The notes under the pieces: model-generated
Told to the model about the DNA's origin: nothing
Seen by the model: the letters and a program-made list of their open reading frames with translations, nothing else
Database searches by the model: none
Source of the DNA: Polytrichum commune
Lineage: Eukaryota; Streptophyta; Polytrichopsida; Polytrichales; Polytrichaceae
Length of the DNA stretch: 64,000 bases
Assembly (NCBI GenBank): GCA_950295325.1
Contig: OX485804.1
Span: 55,738,001 to 55,802,000, forward strand
Direction of reading: 5' to 3'
Shown: piece by piece, positions 24,808 through 37,690 of the stretch
How the letters are laid out: each line of letters starts with the position of its first letter
How positions within the stretch are numbered: position 1 is the stretch's first letter
Program-made: the position numbers and the translations under genes

Positions 24808-25475
24808 ATTATTTTGGGCAGATAGAGCCTTAACTTGGCTTCGTGGTGCCAAAAGTCCCCCCTGCCCAATCTGGCACTCGACGTGCTGCACACAGACTTC
24901 ATGGCGTAAGCCAAATAATTTCACCCGATGCTGCTCAAGACAAAGACGTTCATGACACGCTAACACTCATGCTGTGCATTCTCTTCTTAACACACCCCCA
25001 CTCCACTCTACTCTTTTCTTTTCACGTACTAATAGTGCACCCACACACTTATCGTTGCGGGCCACCAGTGAATGGGTTCTACCAGCATTGGTTACATCTA
25101 GTGGCTCTCACCGGTCAAATCAGAGCTAAAAGTGGTCCAATTGTTTTGGGCAGATAGAGCCTTAACTTGGCTTCGTGGTGCCAAAAGTCCCCCTTGCCGA
25201 ATCTGGCACTTGATGTGTTGTAGACAAAATTCATGCCATAAGCCATATAATTTCACCCGATGCTGCTCAAGACAAAGATGTTCATTACACGCTAACACTC
25301 ATGGTGTGCATTTTCCTTTTAACACGCTCCACTCCACTCCACTCCACTCATTTCTTTCCATGTACTAATAGTCCACCTACATACCTATTGGTGCGGGCCA
25401 CCAGTGAATGGGCTCTACTAGCATTGGTTGCATCCAGTGGTTCTCACTGGCCAAATCGGAGCGAAAAGTGGCCTT
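24808..25475 (+). repeat. direct tandem duplication, about 333-bp unit
   Basis: The two units, 24808-25138 and 25139-25475, both begin near TTTTGGGCAGATAGAGCC and run through CGATGCTGCTCAAGACAAAG and GCGGGCCACCAGTGAATGGG. They are about 85-90 percent identical by eye. The small ORFs in them are alternate-frame by-products. Confidence 0.85.
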
Positions 25476-25714
25476 CACTGATAAGAGCCATTCGTTGGTC
25501 ACCCACACCAATAAGTGTGGGCATGCTATAAGTGTACATAATAATATTCAGCTGCAATGAGTAGTTCCATTCCAGAATTAACCAACCACAGCTGGGGCTA
25601 CTAGTTTATTAGGTCGCACCTACTACTAACAAGCATCCCGGAGCTTGCACCTTATATGATAGGTTCCTAGCCCCATCCAATTTGGTTACTCAACTGGATA
25701 ATGGTATGTACTTA

Positions 25715-26060
25715 TAGTAAACTAAGGTAGGCGTCCCTACATTGAACATAGTATTAATTGAGACAACTATATTTGAGTGGCATGGGGTTAGGTTTGGATC
25801 TAAGAACATACGTAAAGAGTTACAAGTTTTAAAAACATTGGATTGTATGCTAACCATTAGACTAGGTTCAATGTCCACATGGCTTGGGGGGGGGGGCACC
25901 TACATGACCATTTCATGGGCATTAGAATCTTCACTTAGATAATGAATAGGTAAGATATTCATATGAGTTCCAAATATTATGAGGCAATTGGCTACTGTGG
26001 ACACAATTTGATCTGCTAATCATTTCACACTAGTTGCGTGTTGTTCATCCTATGAGAGGT
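25715..26060 (+). repeat. MITE family D, decayed copy
   Basis: Shares with 40632-41015 and the reverse complement of 44708-45062 the ordered words CTAAGGTA, ATATTTGAGTGG, GGATCTAAGAA, AGATATTCATATGAG and CCTATGAGA. The right terminus is not clear. Contains a G homopolymer at about 25886-25895. The stretch 26060-26840 has no supported gene. Confidence 0.6.
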
Positions 26061-26844
26061 GGGATGTAAAGAGAAAAAAAATCCAAATAACAGACGTCTA
26101 CCTTATGGGAATCGCAGTTCCTTATCATTGATTCTCTTGCAATGCATGGTTATATGATGTACTATAATAGTAGAATTTTGATCCTTATTCATGAATTTCA
26201 AATATGTCTAGTGGAAGAGAATTACATTGTTGATGGTAAATAATTGGGGTGACTTACCCTTGGATGGACTATAATGTGGCCCACAATGTACATCATCATG
26301 CATAAAAGTAGTGTGGAACCTTATACATGAGCATGGAATTGTTTTTGCATCAATCTGTCATACTTGAAACTTTCAACCTTTAGAAAATAACATCTAACAA
26401 GGATAATTTGGGGAAATAATCATTTTCAATTTGGCTAGATTTATTTATTTTAAATTGATTTTAGATTGAAACTGTCCAGGTAGGACCAATATGAATTGGA
26501 TCTCACTTTGTTGGAAGTCTTTCAAATGCACATTGTTTTCTAAACTCTGATTGATAGACTACAACCTACAACCTAAACCTCCAATGTTATATATTGTTAG
26601 TTGGAATACAATGTGCATCCACAGTATTATCCCTAGTATTTAAGTGTTGGTTTCCTTGTATATTGTGGGCCCCTCTTCTCAAGAGTAATGCATGTTGATT
26701 ATAAGACACGATGCTATAGCTGACATAAATTGATACCTAGCCAATTAGATATGAAGACAATGTGCATATTAGGTGCAATTGAATCCTATAAAGGGGATCT
26801 TGGCCCTTACAACTGTATTAAATATGGCAACAAATAAATTTGGA

Positions 26845-27755
26845 GGCAATACAACAAAACACGTCTTTTATTCCAACACCCACTTCACTACATGTCTTTT
26901 ACTACTATAAACAGTGATTGGAGGAATTATAGAAATCCACCTTTGCTCATTTCATGTCTGAATGAACTTTGCAGAGTCATGGTAGTAAAGTGGGACAACA
27001 ATTCAGTTGGGAACGCACTTGTAAACGTGTTTGGAAACGTCTAATAGAACGTGCATGACTGTGGATAGTGAAGTGGTCGATTTTGATTTGTCAAGTCAAA
27101 GTGCCATATGTTTCAGTCACGACGACCATATGACCTCACAACGTAGGCAAAATACCAATGTTTGATGTCAACATTATTTTACATAGTAAAGTAAATATCA
27201 CGACATCAAGTGAGAAATATATGCCATTTTCGTATTTATTCATTCTTACCAGTCACAGACGCTTACTACATAACGTTATTGACTTCCCACATTGTTGTCC
27301 GCGATTACGGGAAACAATAATGTGGGAAAATTAATTCAACTAATCTTCGTCACGTGGAAACATATTTGTTTCCACCATGTTGTTAACGTTGAATAATAAT
27401 TTGGAATGTATGTATATACATTACACATGATATGACTTTGTGTAGTGAAGTGCAAACACCATACATGACTAGTGCCAGTGTCATGAGTCCACTAGACTTA
27501 GTTATATGGATGTGTGTCTTATCTTACCTATATTGATGAGACATAGTGAAGTAGGACATGACTTTATGAGGTAAAGTACATGGAGCACCCCAAACTTCAC
27601 TGCCATTGGGAATGTCCTGTCCGACATGACTACGACCATACTTTACTGCTTGTCTGAAGCGACTGGTCGTTTTCCACGGCAGTAAAGTCCTGGTTTTCTC
27701 ACTTGTAGAAGTTGAAAAACCCAGTTGTAAAAGACGTGTTTTGTTGTAGTAAGGT
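26845..27755. mobile_element. non-autonomous CACTA-like element
   Basis: The left end TACAACAAAACACGTCTTTTA and the right end, read inverted, TACTACAACAAAACACGTC, closely match CACTACAACAAAA-type CACTA termini. Inside, the word AGTGAAGT/AGTAAAGT or its inverse (ACTTCACT, ACTTTACT) is repeated about ten times near both ends (26880, 26985, 27062, 27187, 27443, 27547, 27597, 27640 and 27682), like subterminal transposase sites. There is no transposase gene. Length is about 0.9 kb. Confidence 0.65.
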
Positions 27756-27808
27756 TTTGTATACCCCACAACCCATTAGGGTTTCTAGGGTATTTATCAA
27801 CTTTTAGC

Positions 27809-28202
27809 ATCCCTTTAAGGTATGTGGGTGTAATTTGGTTCTTTTTTCATGTTCTCAAGCTTCTACCGATTAGACTTACACAACATAACTCGTGTTGCAT
27901 TAGCAAATCTACAATGAAACTTGTGCAAAAGTTGGATTGAAAATTGGATCTCCCCTATCTTAGTTACGATTATCGGAAGTGCATGTTTGTTGATTTCTTA
28001 ACTAGATATATAAGTCCTCCCAATTGTGTTCACTATTGAGTGTAGAGTAGTTATTAATATTTGAAGGTGTAGTCCAATCTCTTATAAACACGTGTCATTA
28101 TGATGTTTGTCTCTTTGATCCTCACCGAGCCACATACCAATCTAAACTAAGAGCCCGGTTAAGAAAGTAACCTCATAACACCCACATACCTTAATGGAGG
28201 GA
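27809..28202. repeat. MITE with about 30-bp inverted termini
   Basis: Left CCCTTTAAGGTATGTGGGTG and, inverted at the right, CCCTCCATTAAGGTATGTGGGTG-like sequence (28179-28202). The interior of about 340 bp is non-coding. Further right, to 29360, I see no gene. Confidence 0.55.
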
Positions 28203-29364
28203 AAATATACTGAATGTTTTTATTCACTTGGCACTAGAATCTAAAAGGTGCCTATGATGCCCGTTGTCGAGGTGTGTTGTTTATGTGTGACTTTGCTATG
28301 TTTTATTGTTGTTTGTTAGTGGTGGTTGGTACTCGAGCTGCAGTGACGTACACACGATCGCTATTTACACGACAACAAATTATGTTTCAAATCCCATTAA
28401 CTGTTACGATATCATACAGTTATGTTTTGATATTTTTTTCAATTTGCCTATGAACCCAAATAATTGTTGATCTATTTAAAAAGAAGAAGAAGTTGAAATC
28501 CTCTCTTCAAATGTAATGAACTGAAGTTGAAAGAAAGAGAAACTCCGGTCCCTTTTTAGCAAGGGGCCAACGTGAATAAAGTGTCCGTTCGTAATGCCAA
28601 TGAACCCGATGGCCACTGGACAAGGGGACACTGGGACAATACTACTCTCCCCTTTCGAGGATGGACACTATAGTGACACACTATACTAGTTCCTAGCTAG
28701 CCACTAGTGCCTTGAAGATACCGGACATGGTATCCCCCCAAAGGGCTTTGAGGTACCCATACAACAAGGTCCAAGGACCCCCCACCATAGTTGGGTGGGA
28801 ACTGAAGTTGACATATTAAGAAAATGTACTGAATAAAGTTTCAAACCCCCTTTTTATTTTTTTTCCAGGAATGATAAGTAAAGGATGTGGTGAGACTCAT
28901 AGAAATTGTGCACACATAAGTCATACCTTATGTCGAGCCCCTAAGTTGGTCCCAACTTTAGGGCCACTTCACACATGAGCCAAGAGCCGTGGGCATGAAA
29001 TTGTGAGAGCCCAAAAGAAGTCTCAAAAGGCCATCCCAAGACACTTCCAAAATCATTTTTTTTTGGTCACGGGCCCTCAAGTGTAGTGTCAAGTCAAATG
29101 TGACCAAGCCCTCAACCAAATGCTACTTTCAATGAGTTTCTATTCATGTGGGGTCCTCACACATGATAAAATATAATAAATCAAGGGTTGTGAGATTTCG
29201 GAGTGCCACGGTCTACTGGTTTTGTGTTAGGCCTACCTCCAAGAGGTGGTTTTATGAAAACAGTTCAACAAGTGACCATGAAACATGATCCATTTGATGC
29301 CATGTAGGACTCCATCCATGTAGACTCTCAACCGATTATGCCCAAAAATCTCCCCGATCACTGC

Positions 29365-29625
29365 ATGTGATATGATGAAATAACACAAAGTCAACAATGC
29401 AATAATGACCACATTTTCAACGATGACAATGTGATGCATGCGAGTGTGTGGGTTGAATTCTTTGGTGGTGTAGTTTAATGTCAAAACCCGTGATACATGA
29501 GAGGGAAACGTGACAACAACAAGAAGTGAGATTTAAAATGAGAACATCCGTTCCAAGGAATTTTGGGATATAAGAGAATGAGTGACATTAAGGGGGTTGA
29601 TAGTACAGAGGTTAGAGTGTAAAAC
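29365..29625 (+). repeat. dispersed repeat family E, copy 1
   Basis: Shares AACACAAAGTCAAC, GAATTCTTTGGTGG, GGGAAAC(G/A)TGACAA, AGTGAGATTT and TTTTGGGATATAAGAGAA with 37330-37690 (same strand) and with 60315-60690 (inverted). In the 37.3-kb copy the reverse complement contains CTCAGTTCAAATCTCAC, which resembles a Pol III B box, so a tRNA-derived SINE is possible. A 40-bp piece of the foldback family (AACCGATTATGCCCAAAAAT) lies just before it at 29322-29360. Confidence 0.65.
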
Positions 29626-29639
29626 CCAACGGCCAGAAC

Positions 29640-29765
29640 TCCGGTTGACGCCACGCTCACTCACCGTTGGCCGTTAAGGTCCACCGTCGTCCGCTGGTCG
29701 GTCGCTGGTCGCTCACCGTTGGCCGTTAAGGTCCGCCGTCGTTCGCTGCTCGCTCTTGCACTCGC
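29640..29765 (+). repeat. short direct repeat in the XTH upstream region
   Basis: CTCACCGTTGGCCGTTAAGG followed by TCC(A/G)CCGTCGT(C/T)CGCTG occurs twice about 55 bp apart. The stretch is GC-rich compared with the flanking AT-rich DNA and lies some 330-450 bp before the XTH start codon, so it may belong to the promoter. Confidence 0.6.
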
Positions 29766-30008
29766 ACTCGGTTGCTCGCCAGCAGCCGACTCCTCCTCAT
29801 TCATCATTCACCTCCGATGATGGAGCTGGCCGCCACTCATCATAATAATTTCTGACACCCACACTTTGGAGCATGGAATTAACAGTGTTGAATCTCTTCC
29901 ACCTCTTGCTCGTGTACGCAGCTACCCGATCGATCTGACTCGCCCACCCGCGCTCCTACATGCAAGTATATCCAATGCTCCCGGCCTGGCCTGCAGGTAT
30001 CTAACATC

Positions 30009-30016
30009 TATAAATA
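30009..30016 (+). promoter_or_regulatory. TATA box of the XTH gene
   Basis: TATAAATA stands 82 bp before the XTH ATG (30091), in a sensible place for a core promoter with a short 5' UTR of about 50 nt. It is the only good TATA-like word in this GC-rich stretch. Not tested for other elements. Confidence 0.55.
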
Positions 30017-30090
30017 TCCTTCAGTTGCTGCTGCTGCTCCAGAAGTGTACGCCGAGGCCGCCGACGGCTCTTGAAAGTGCGAATTGTCTC

Positions 30091-33000
30091 ATGGCGATGC
30101 AATTGCACGAGTTGGCGGTGGCGGTGCTGCTGCTGGTGGCCAGCTGCAGTTGCAGCATCTTTTGGGTGGAGGCGCAGCAGCAGCAGCAGCAGCTCCAGCC
30201 CTACATTCCTTTCCAGAATTCCAAGTTCCAGAATGACTTCTTCGTGGAGTGGTCGCAGTCCAATGTGGCCGCCGTGGATGGGGGCCACACTCTTCAGCTC
30301 AGCCTCAACGAGGCATCAGGTGAATTTGACTTATTGACAACTTAAATTTTCATCGCCTACATTACAGAGCTTGGAGATGCATTCATAGATGATGTTGGAC
30401 TTGTGTGTGTGTGTGTATGAAGGAGAGTCAGGCCACAGACGTACGATCGAACACGCCGGTTTCGAAACGGAGTTCGGTGGTATGAAAAGGTAAATAAAAT
30501 TATGGCTTTGATTCACATGTGCCTAATCTTGAGGAGCCTGGTTTCAAGGTTGGTGCCTCTTTGTTTTCGTTAAAACTGTTCCGATCTTGAAACCCAGCTC
30601 CCCAAGCTTAATAGGCACATGTCAAAGGCCAAAATTCTTTTACCTTGGCCCACCGAAATCCGTTTCGATCGAAAAATGGCGTTTCGAACGAACCGTGTGT
30701 GGCGTCCACATGAGAGAGAGAGAGAGAGAAAGCGCGTGCGCTAGTGGACGCACTTTAAGTTTCTGATTTTCTGTGCACCCTACCCAATCTGCATGTGAAA
30801 TTTGGCGGACCTGGATATAATTTTTGACCAACTTGTTCGCTAGACTTCCCATTCATGGTGCTCACTTTAAATGAAAGGGGAAGCAATATTCCTTGAGATC
30901 CCTCTAAATAATTTTGTCGATGTCCAGTTTGAAAGTATAGAAAGAAAGATGCAGAGAGGGAGAGAGATGACGTCAACCTTAGGTTGGCGAAAATGAGAGA
31001 CGATTCACTCTTATCACAACCACCGAATAAATTCGGATCCTGTAAACCGAGACTGTTTCTGGGGTACGTTAAGGGACAAAATGGTCTCCTGTTGGGAAGA
31101 GGTGGGGGATTTTACAAATAGAATAAGGCCAACTCGAAGTGAAGAAACACCATGATGGAGTTATAGTGGCACGCCATCTGATCTCTTCTTTTGAGACTAG
31201 ACCGAGCTGCGCCTGCTTAATCATGTGGGAGACAGTAGACTTGCGTTCAAACTCCTTCAGATGCATGGAAATTAATCTAATACCGCGTAGAGAGGATATG
31301 GGGGAAATCTCACGAGACTTGAGTTCTATTTAATCCAAGCTCGTTCACAGTATATATAGTTGTGCTGCACGTTTGTTACTGTCGCATGATCAGCGGCATT
31401 AGCAATGGGGTGTAATTGTAATTGATTCATTATACTGGGAGCAGATCAATCCGAGCCCACGATTGGTTTCTGACTGAATTTTTGGGCGAAATTTGTGTTT
31501 GCGTTTGTTGATGGTATTAAAACATTAGGCACTGCGGTGTCATCGACGAACAAATTCCTGTTTGGCTACATCCGAGCGTCAATCAAGCTGATTTCTGGCA
31601 ACTCCGCAGGCACCGTCACCACTTTCTATGTAAGTTGTAACAGCTCCTCTTCTTCACTAATCTCACTCCATTTCATCATGTACCATATGAGGCTTACTCA
31701 ATATATTATCATCACAACTCCGTGGACCTTGATCTCCCTGCATTTGCTTCATCATCTCATCTCATCTTTGGATGCGTTGATATTGACTGACGCCGCTAAT
31801 GCTAAAAGTATGGCCATTTCATTTCATGTGGGCTTGCTAAGAAAACCCTCACCATTATAACTCATTATCAAGTGTGCACACCACATGCATGATGCACGGG
31901 TAGAGAGTTGCTGCAGAGGGGACCATCTCTCTTGATCAACTTCCTTTTTTTTTTGAGACAACAATTGAAACAAGTGTTATCCAATGCCAAAAAACACACA
32001 AGGCCACCGGTACCCGATTAAAAAAGAGATTGGGGCTCTCTTGGGTGCACCCGATGGAACCAAACCACCCCACTATGCCAACATTGGGCGCTCTAGTGTT
32101 TCATGCCATTCTTCTAGTGCTGATCTTCTGATACGGATCCATCTCTCTCTCTCTCTCTGCCCTTAGTTTCTTGGGGTAGACCTAACATTAGTTTCCATAT
32201 TGTTGTGCAAATTAGGCCGTCTTGTCTTGAGGTTTATGTAGAAAATATCAATCCTAAGAGGTGATCCCTCCGTAGGGTTTGCCAAACCGCAGGCCGTCTT
32301 GTTTTCAGATTCGAATCGCATGGAATCACCTTCAGGGTCGATCCCGGCTGTTTAAGATTTTTTTCAATAATAGTAAACAATGAACAGGTAGTCGAAGATT
32401 AATTAGTGGTGCGGACTCCAGACATATGAAGTAAGATGAGAAGGTTGTTGCTCGATCTCTAGAATGCCACTGTGATGTCACGTGTTAGAAGAAGCTTTGT
32501 AGAATGTCAAGCCCCATCGCTCTCGGATCAGTTTCCCCATGCGAGATGTGGTCTGATCAACATATTTATGTTGATTTGATCTCAAGGGACTAGATTAGTT
32601 GCAAAATATGGAGTGTACTCAGGCCCCCGCAAACTTCGCTTACTCAAACCAAAGCGACCTCGGTAGTTTGAGTGTTCGTGTGATTGTGGGCAGGTAGATA
32701 GCTCCAAGAACATTCTGCAACGGCTTGAAATTCCGGAGGGAGTGTAGTTGAAACTCTGTGACGATCTTGATGCAAACTGCCCCGCCTGTTCACACTGGAA
32801 TTTAGTATCATAGTAGTCACCTGCCTGGGACCTCCCTCCCGCCACTTTCCACTCTACAATTATTAGCACCTCTGGCTCATCAGGGTCTTGCTGCTCTGTT
32901 GTTGACCCTCAAAGGACGCGGCCCTGTCTCAATGTACGGTTCTGGATTCGTGGTGTCAATGTAAACTCCTCCGTTAGCAAGGTGAAAACGCAGCAAGTTG

Positions 33001-36000
33001 TTTCAAAACAATCATTTTTGGATCATTTGATTCCAAAAATGCCATCAAAGGCCTCGAAATAGTCTAGTGGACTCGAGTTGGAATGCATCAGCCGTCAGTC
33101 TTGTAGGGGACGTGTTTTTACTAGAGCCCCTTCATCCACGATGGATGAGTTTACATAGACGCCATGAACCCCAAGCCTCAATATGCATCCATATGCACAA
33201 TACATACGAGCCTCATAAAGTTTAGAAATCACCATTTTATATATTCATGGGTTTGAATCCTCATCATTTACATTGTCTTATTTCAAGGATAAATTCTAAA
33301 ATTATGCTCATGTTTGGTGTTGTTCATCGAAATGCAATGTATGTGTTTGCATCCAAGGGCACCCATGCTGCCATATTTGAACTCGTAGATTCAATAACAT
33401 GTAGGCATTCAACCCATTCAAAAAGTGCATTTGAAGAATAAGTTTATTCTAGATATTACGGTTGCTTTTGACATAACTTGCTAGCTAATAATGGAGTATG
33501 TAGCTCAAACACATGCTTTTGTGCTTGGAAAGGCCTACTCTAGATCTCTTGAACACTTAAGGGTTTAGGTGGATGGTCACTTCAAGAGGTTGAATGTATA
33601 ATAATAATAATAGATTGATAAAGTCTTGTATGTTTCTCATTGGCAATTGATAGGGGATTCCAAGTTCCAATACATCAAAGCATGCCTTATTTGAACTCCA
33701 TATGCAAAAGTTATTAGGGTTCATCAAAGTTTTATCAACTTGGTAGATGATTTAATATATGTCTGGCAACCAAATTAAAATTTTCATCATATTGATGACA
33801 CTCTTTCTTAATGACACTCAAGCGTTTTGTTTTGGGGTCCCGGTGATCTGGTGTAGTTTTCTGGCAATAAGGTTTTTCATAACCTACTTTACATGTGAGC
33901 CGGTTCATTTGCCAAATCAAAATCAAAACTTCAGACAACCCAATCAATCATATTTTTATTGGCTTTACCCTATGGAACAAGACCTAGGAGTGGTCTCCAA
34001 AATGGACGAAAGTTTGGTAGCCAACTAGAACCGATCACATATGATGTTAGTACCTCGCTCAAGATTCAAGTGAAATCCAACTCCAAATGATTGTTGACGT
34101 AAAATGATCTCTAAATGAACCAAAGTTTGATCTTGGTGGGATAACCAAGTAGATCCAACTAGCCACGCACGTGCGCAAGATAAGACCAAGGCAGAGCACT
34201 CTTGCAACTTAGCCATTTCTTATTATAAGTGCAGGGAAGATTAACCAAAGCATATCAATGAATAGCTAGCTAGCCGATATATAAATCTTGATCCGTGTAA
34301 GGTCGATCATAGTATGGGCCGATCAGAATTTTTTTTGCTAAGTCTTGCCCCGTGCACTGTCATGCAGCTTTCGTCAAAGGGAGACCAGCACGATGAAGTG
34401 GATTTTGAGTTTCTGGGCAACAAGACGGGGGAGCCTTACATTCTCCAGACGAATGTGTTTGCGGGTGGAGTGGGTGGCCGGGAGCAACGCATCAACCTTT
34501 GGTTTGACCCACGCCAAGGATTCCATTCATATGGAGTGGTTTGGAATCACAAAACTGTCTCGTGAGTACCTCTCCCTCCCTCCTTAATTAAGATTTAGAT
34601 GAACCAACATATACACTCGTTTCTTGTTGGATGCTTGAACCCTTGTCTCCAAGGAATTAATGTTTCGTCTCAATCCCTTAATTAAGGTTCACTGCTTTCT
34701 TAATTCGACCGGTTCATCACACGGGTCTCAAGTCTTAAGTCCCAGTTCACTCCACGTCAATCCATGCAATCATATTAGCCGTTGTGAGCATGGAAGTTGG
34801 GAGTTACCACTTCACACGGGTCTCAAGTCCTATATAAGTCCCAAGTATGGCACATGGATGCCTGCATGGCAACACTTTTCTGGAGGTGAGGGTTTGGGAC
34901 TTGTGTTGAGTGTTGGTTGAGCAAAAACCTAGATTCAACTCTTAAACACAAGTTTTGAGATTTTTTGCTGCATAAAATTATCAAGTTCTGATTCAAATGG
35001 ATGTAAACTATACTTTCATGGTTTCTACAAGCTCAAAGTTGGGACTTGTTGGCATGAGTGGCACTTGGGACTTGGGACTCCATGTGAACCGGCCCTTAAT
35101 CCACTTATAATTTACGTCAAATAGGCATGTTGTGGAATATTTGACATGACACACTAATTTTAATGCCACACTCAACCATATATTATTTAGTGTACTCAAT
35201 GATGTTATGTACGTGCAGCTCCTTGACCTTGCAATTTGCTTACTTGATAATATTGGAAGACTACGTATCACTATTAATTTGTTGTCAAAGTGTGGTTGGT
35301 TGGTGGGTAGTTGATTGTACATCAATTACAAAGAAATTATATGGAAGGTCTACTTAGAGTCATTGTGTGTATTTTGGATTAATGGTAAGCAAATCATGTG
35401 CAGAATGTACGTGGACGAGGTGTTGATCCGGGTGTTCCACAACCACGAGGCCCATGGGCAACCTTACTTGAGCAGGCAACCCATGGGGGTGTATTCTAGC
35501 CTCTTTGACGGCTCCCAGTGGGCCACCCGGGGGGGTCTTGACAAAATTGACTTCACACACGGCCCTTTCCATGCTCACTATGCTGACTACGTGCTTGACG
35601 CTTGCGCAGTGGATGAAACCAACCCCTTTGCTAGTGCACATTGTCTCGATCCTTCCTCAAGTAAGCGACACTAACTGGCACAAATTAACCCCTCCTCTTT
35701 CACATAAATACAAACCTTGAGATTGTATGTATCAATCGTTCCAAATCATTTAGTTTCTTGAATATGCAACTACCTCTTTAAATTAAATAGCCTAACTTTG
35801 AAGACATACAACACCATATGGGGAGAGAGGGCAATCCCAATTTCACTAATAATACATTATTAGAATAAACTCTTGTAGCCTATGCGTAAACTATCCGTAA
35901 CCATCATTTTATAAGGAAATTGATCAAGTATAGATGAAATTAAATCGATTTGATATATAAATATAGGATATTTTACAGGGATAATTTTACAACTCAATAG

Positions 36001-36517
36001 TCCAAGGAAAACATTCGCAAGTTTCTTGACCTAATAGTTTTCAAAAGAGAGCCATTGCCTCATGTTTTTAACTGGAAGTAAGGAGACAAGTCGTTTACAT
36101 GGCAGTCTATGCTCTCTCCCAATACCCCATGTTGTGAAAGGACTCAAGTGCAAATTTGTTTTTATATGTTTTTGTACGATTTGTCACAAAAATGCCCAAA
36201 CTCATTGTCTACCGTGTTTCAATGTTGAACAAGACCCTACAAGATCCGGGTGAGAACCCTGCAATTCATATGGTGTTTGCATCCCTAAAACTGAATCATT
36301 GACTTGAATATTTTTGTGATTTCCTCTCATGTATTTGGTCCTTGATTTTGCAGAGGAATGGTGGAACTCAAAGAATTTCCACAAGATACCCGACAGCCGA
36401 ATAGGCCAAATGAACTGGGTCAAACAAAACTTCATGGTCTACGATTACTGCACCGACACAGAGCGGTATCCCATGGGCCTGCCATTCGAATGCACCTTCG
36501 ATGGTCATCAGCAATGA
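30091..36517 (+). CDS. xyloglucan endotransglucosylase/hydrolase (XTH), 5 exons, 314 aa
   Basis: Exons: 30091-30319, 31529-31629, 34368-34561, 35404-35660 and 36354-36517; all junctions are GT-AG and the frame closes exactly (945 nt). This is a GH16 enzyme that cuts and re-joins xyloglucan in the cell wall. Residues 1-28 form a signal peptide ([14 protein letters not shown]), followed by a six-glutamine run. [20 protein letters not shown] leads into the catalytic motif [10 protein letters not shown] (Glu120 nucleophile, Asp122, Glu124 acid/base), with an N-glycosylation site N128-K-T right after it as in most XTHs. Later come [18 protein letters not shown] and the C-terminal XET_C domain ([16 protein letters not shown]) with conserved cysteines. 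Whether it is mainly a transferase or a hydrolase cannot be read from this. Introns 1 and 3 carry MITEs, and intron 2 is 2.7 kb. The ATG at 30091 was chosen because it starts the signal peptide directly after the TATA-proximal leader. Confidence 0.95.
30458..30675. repeat. palindromic MITE in XTH intron 1
   Basis: Arms of about 90 bp: TTTCGAAACGGAGTTCGGTGG at the left (30460) and its inverse CCACCGAAATCCGTTTCGA at the right, with ACATGTGCCTAAT / ATTAGGCACATGT-like sequence further in. It is about 218 bp long and non-coding. In the pre-mRNA it would form a long hairpin. Confidence 0.75.
31630..34367 (+). other. XTH intron 2, 2.7 kb
   Basis: The largest XTH intron. It shows no ORF with recognisable domains; a GC-richer block at about 32470-33110 interrupts the AT-rich background and could be an inserted element (LTR-like), but no paired repeat is visible. 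The donor is GTAAGT and the acceptor CATGCAG. Confidence 0.5.
34709..35092. repeat. MITE family F in XTH intron 3
   Basis: Inverted ends: CCGGTTCATCACACGGGTCT at the left and, inverted at the right, CCGGTTCACATGGAGTCCC, continuing AAGTCCCAAGT. A diverged relative lies at 47551-47850 (CCCATTCACATGGGGTTCCA ... GGGACCCCATGTCAACTGG). Internally it repeats GTCTCAAGTC/AAGTCCCA words. It fills nearly half of the 842-bp intron 3. Confidence 0.75.
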
Positions 36518-37329
36518 TCGATCCATCGATCAGCGGCCTCCTCAAGATTCAATTATCTGTTCTTGAATTGACACCATTGACAACCTTATGATGAAGTTCA
36601 CGTGACTCGTGCGATTCTAGTTGTCACTCACTATCTGTGGATGACGATGCTGCGTTTATCGACCTTCGAGAGAGAAATGGAAATTTAAAAACTATGATGA
36701 GCTGTTGCTCAAACTGACTCACAAGATCAACCTTGTCATAAGTTCTTCTTCAGAATAGGGAAATCAGAACTCTTTCTACGTGTTTTCAATTTCTACATTG
36801 TACAAACTCAAATCTCTCCTGATGATCCTGAAGAGTGCCTTCATGTTGCCTGACTCAATTGTAATCCGGACCCATGTCAATGTAAAATTATGATGGATTC
36901 GATCTATCAGCAATCAGGCTATTTATCCCTGCATTAATTGTGCTCTCAAAGAACATACATACATCACGTAAATGTCGGATCCAAGGTCCCTTGGAAAATG
37001 CTCACTTCTTGCAAAATGTTATCACTCACGTCCTCCTAGGCATTTAAGAGTTATTGCAATTCAAGTGTTTAGTAGAACTTGACATGGTGATTGTCGTTGG
37101 AGGAAATCTGAAGCCTTTTGGTCCAGATGACTAGGTCGTAAATCTGATTTACTATTGCAATAAAAATTGATGTGTCGTGTTGATTAGAGTGGCGGTCTCC
37201 ATGAGTTGTCATGTTGCAACAAGTATCTCGTAATGGCTCCTTCTTTGGATGCCACCCAAAATTTGTAAGATCATTTGCATGGTTCGTTGATGAATTATAG
37301 TGCAGGCCACACAATCAAATGGATATTCT

Positions 37330-37690
37330 AAACTTCGCAATATCACGCAACCAAAGTGCACGTGATATTGAGGAGTCATGTAGTGTTAACATGGATGCGT
37401 GATAAAAGAGAATTAGTGTAGCATATGACATTATGGATTAACACAAAGTCAACATTATAATAATTACAATAATTACAATGATGACAAGGTGATGTGTGTG
37501 AGTGTGTGGTTTGAATTCTTTGGTGGTTTATTTTAAATTCAACACATGTGATGTATGGGAGGGAAACATGACAATAAGGAGTGAGATTTGAACTGAGGAC
37601 ATCTGTTCCCTAGGGTTTTGGGATATAAGAGAAGGAATAACATTAAGGAAATTGATATTACGCAGTTTAGAGTGTTATAGTGTAGCGATT
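37330..37690 (+). repeat. dispersed repeat family E, copy 2
   Basis: Longest plus-strand copy; its left part (AACCAAAGTGCACGTGATAT ... AGTGTTAACATG) also appears inverted at 60595-60660. It is non-coding. The B-box-like word on its reverse strand lies at about 37587-37603. Confidence 0.7.
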
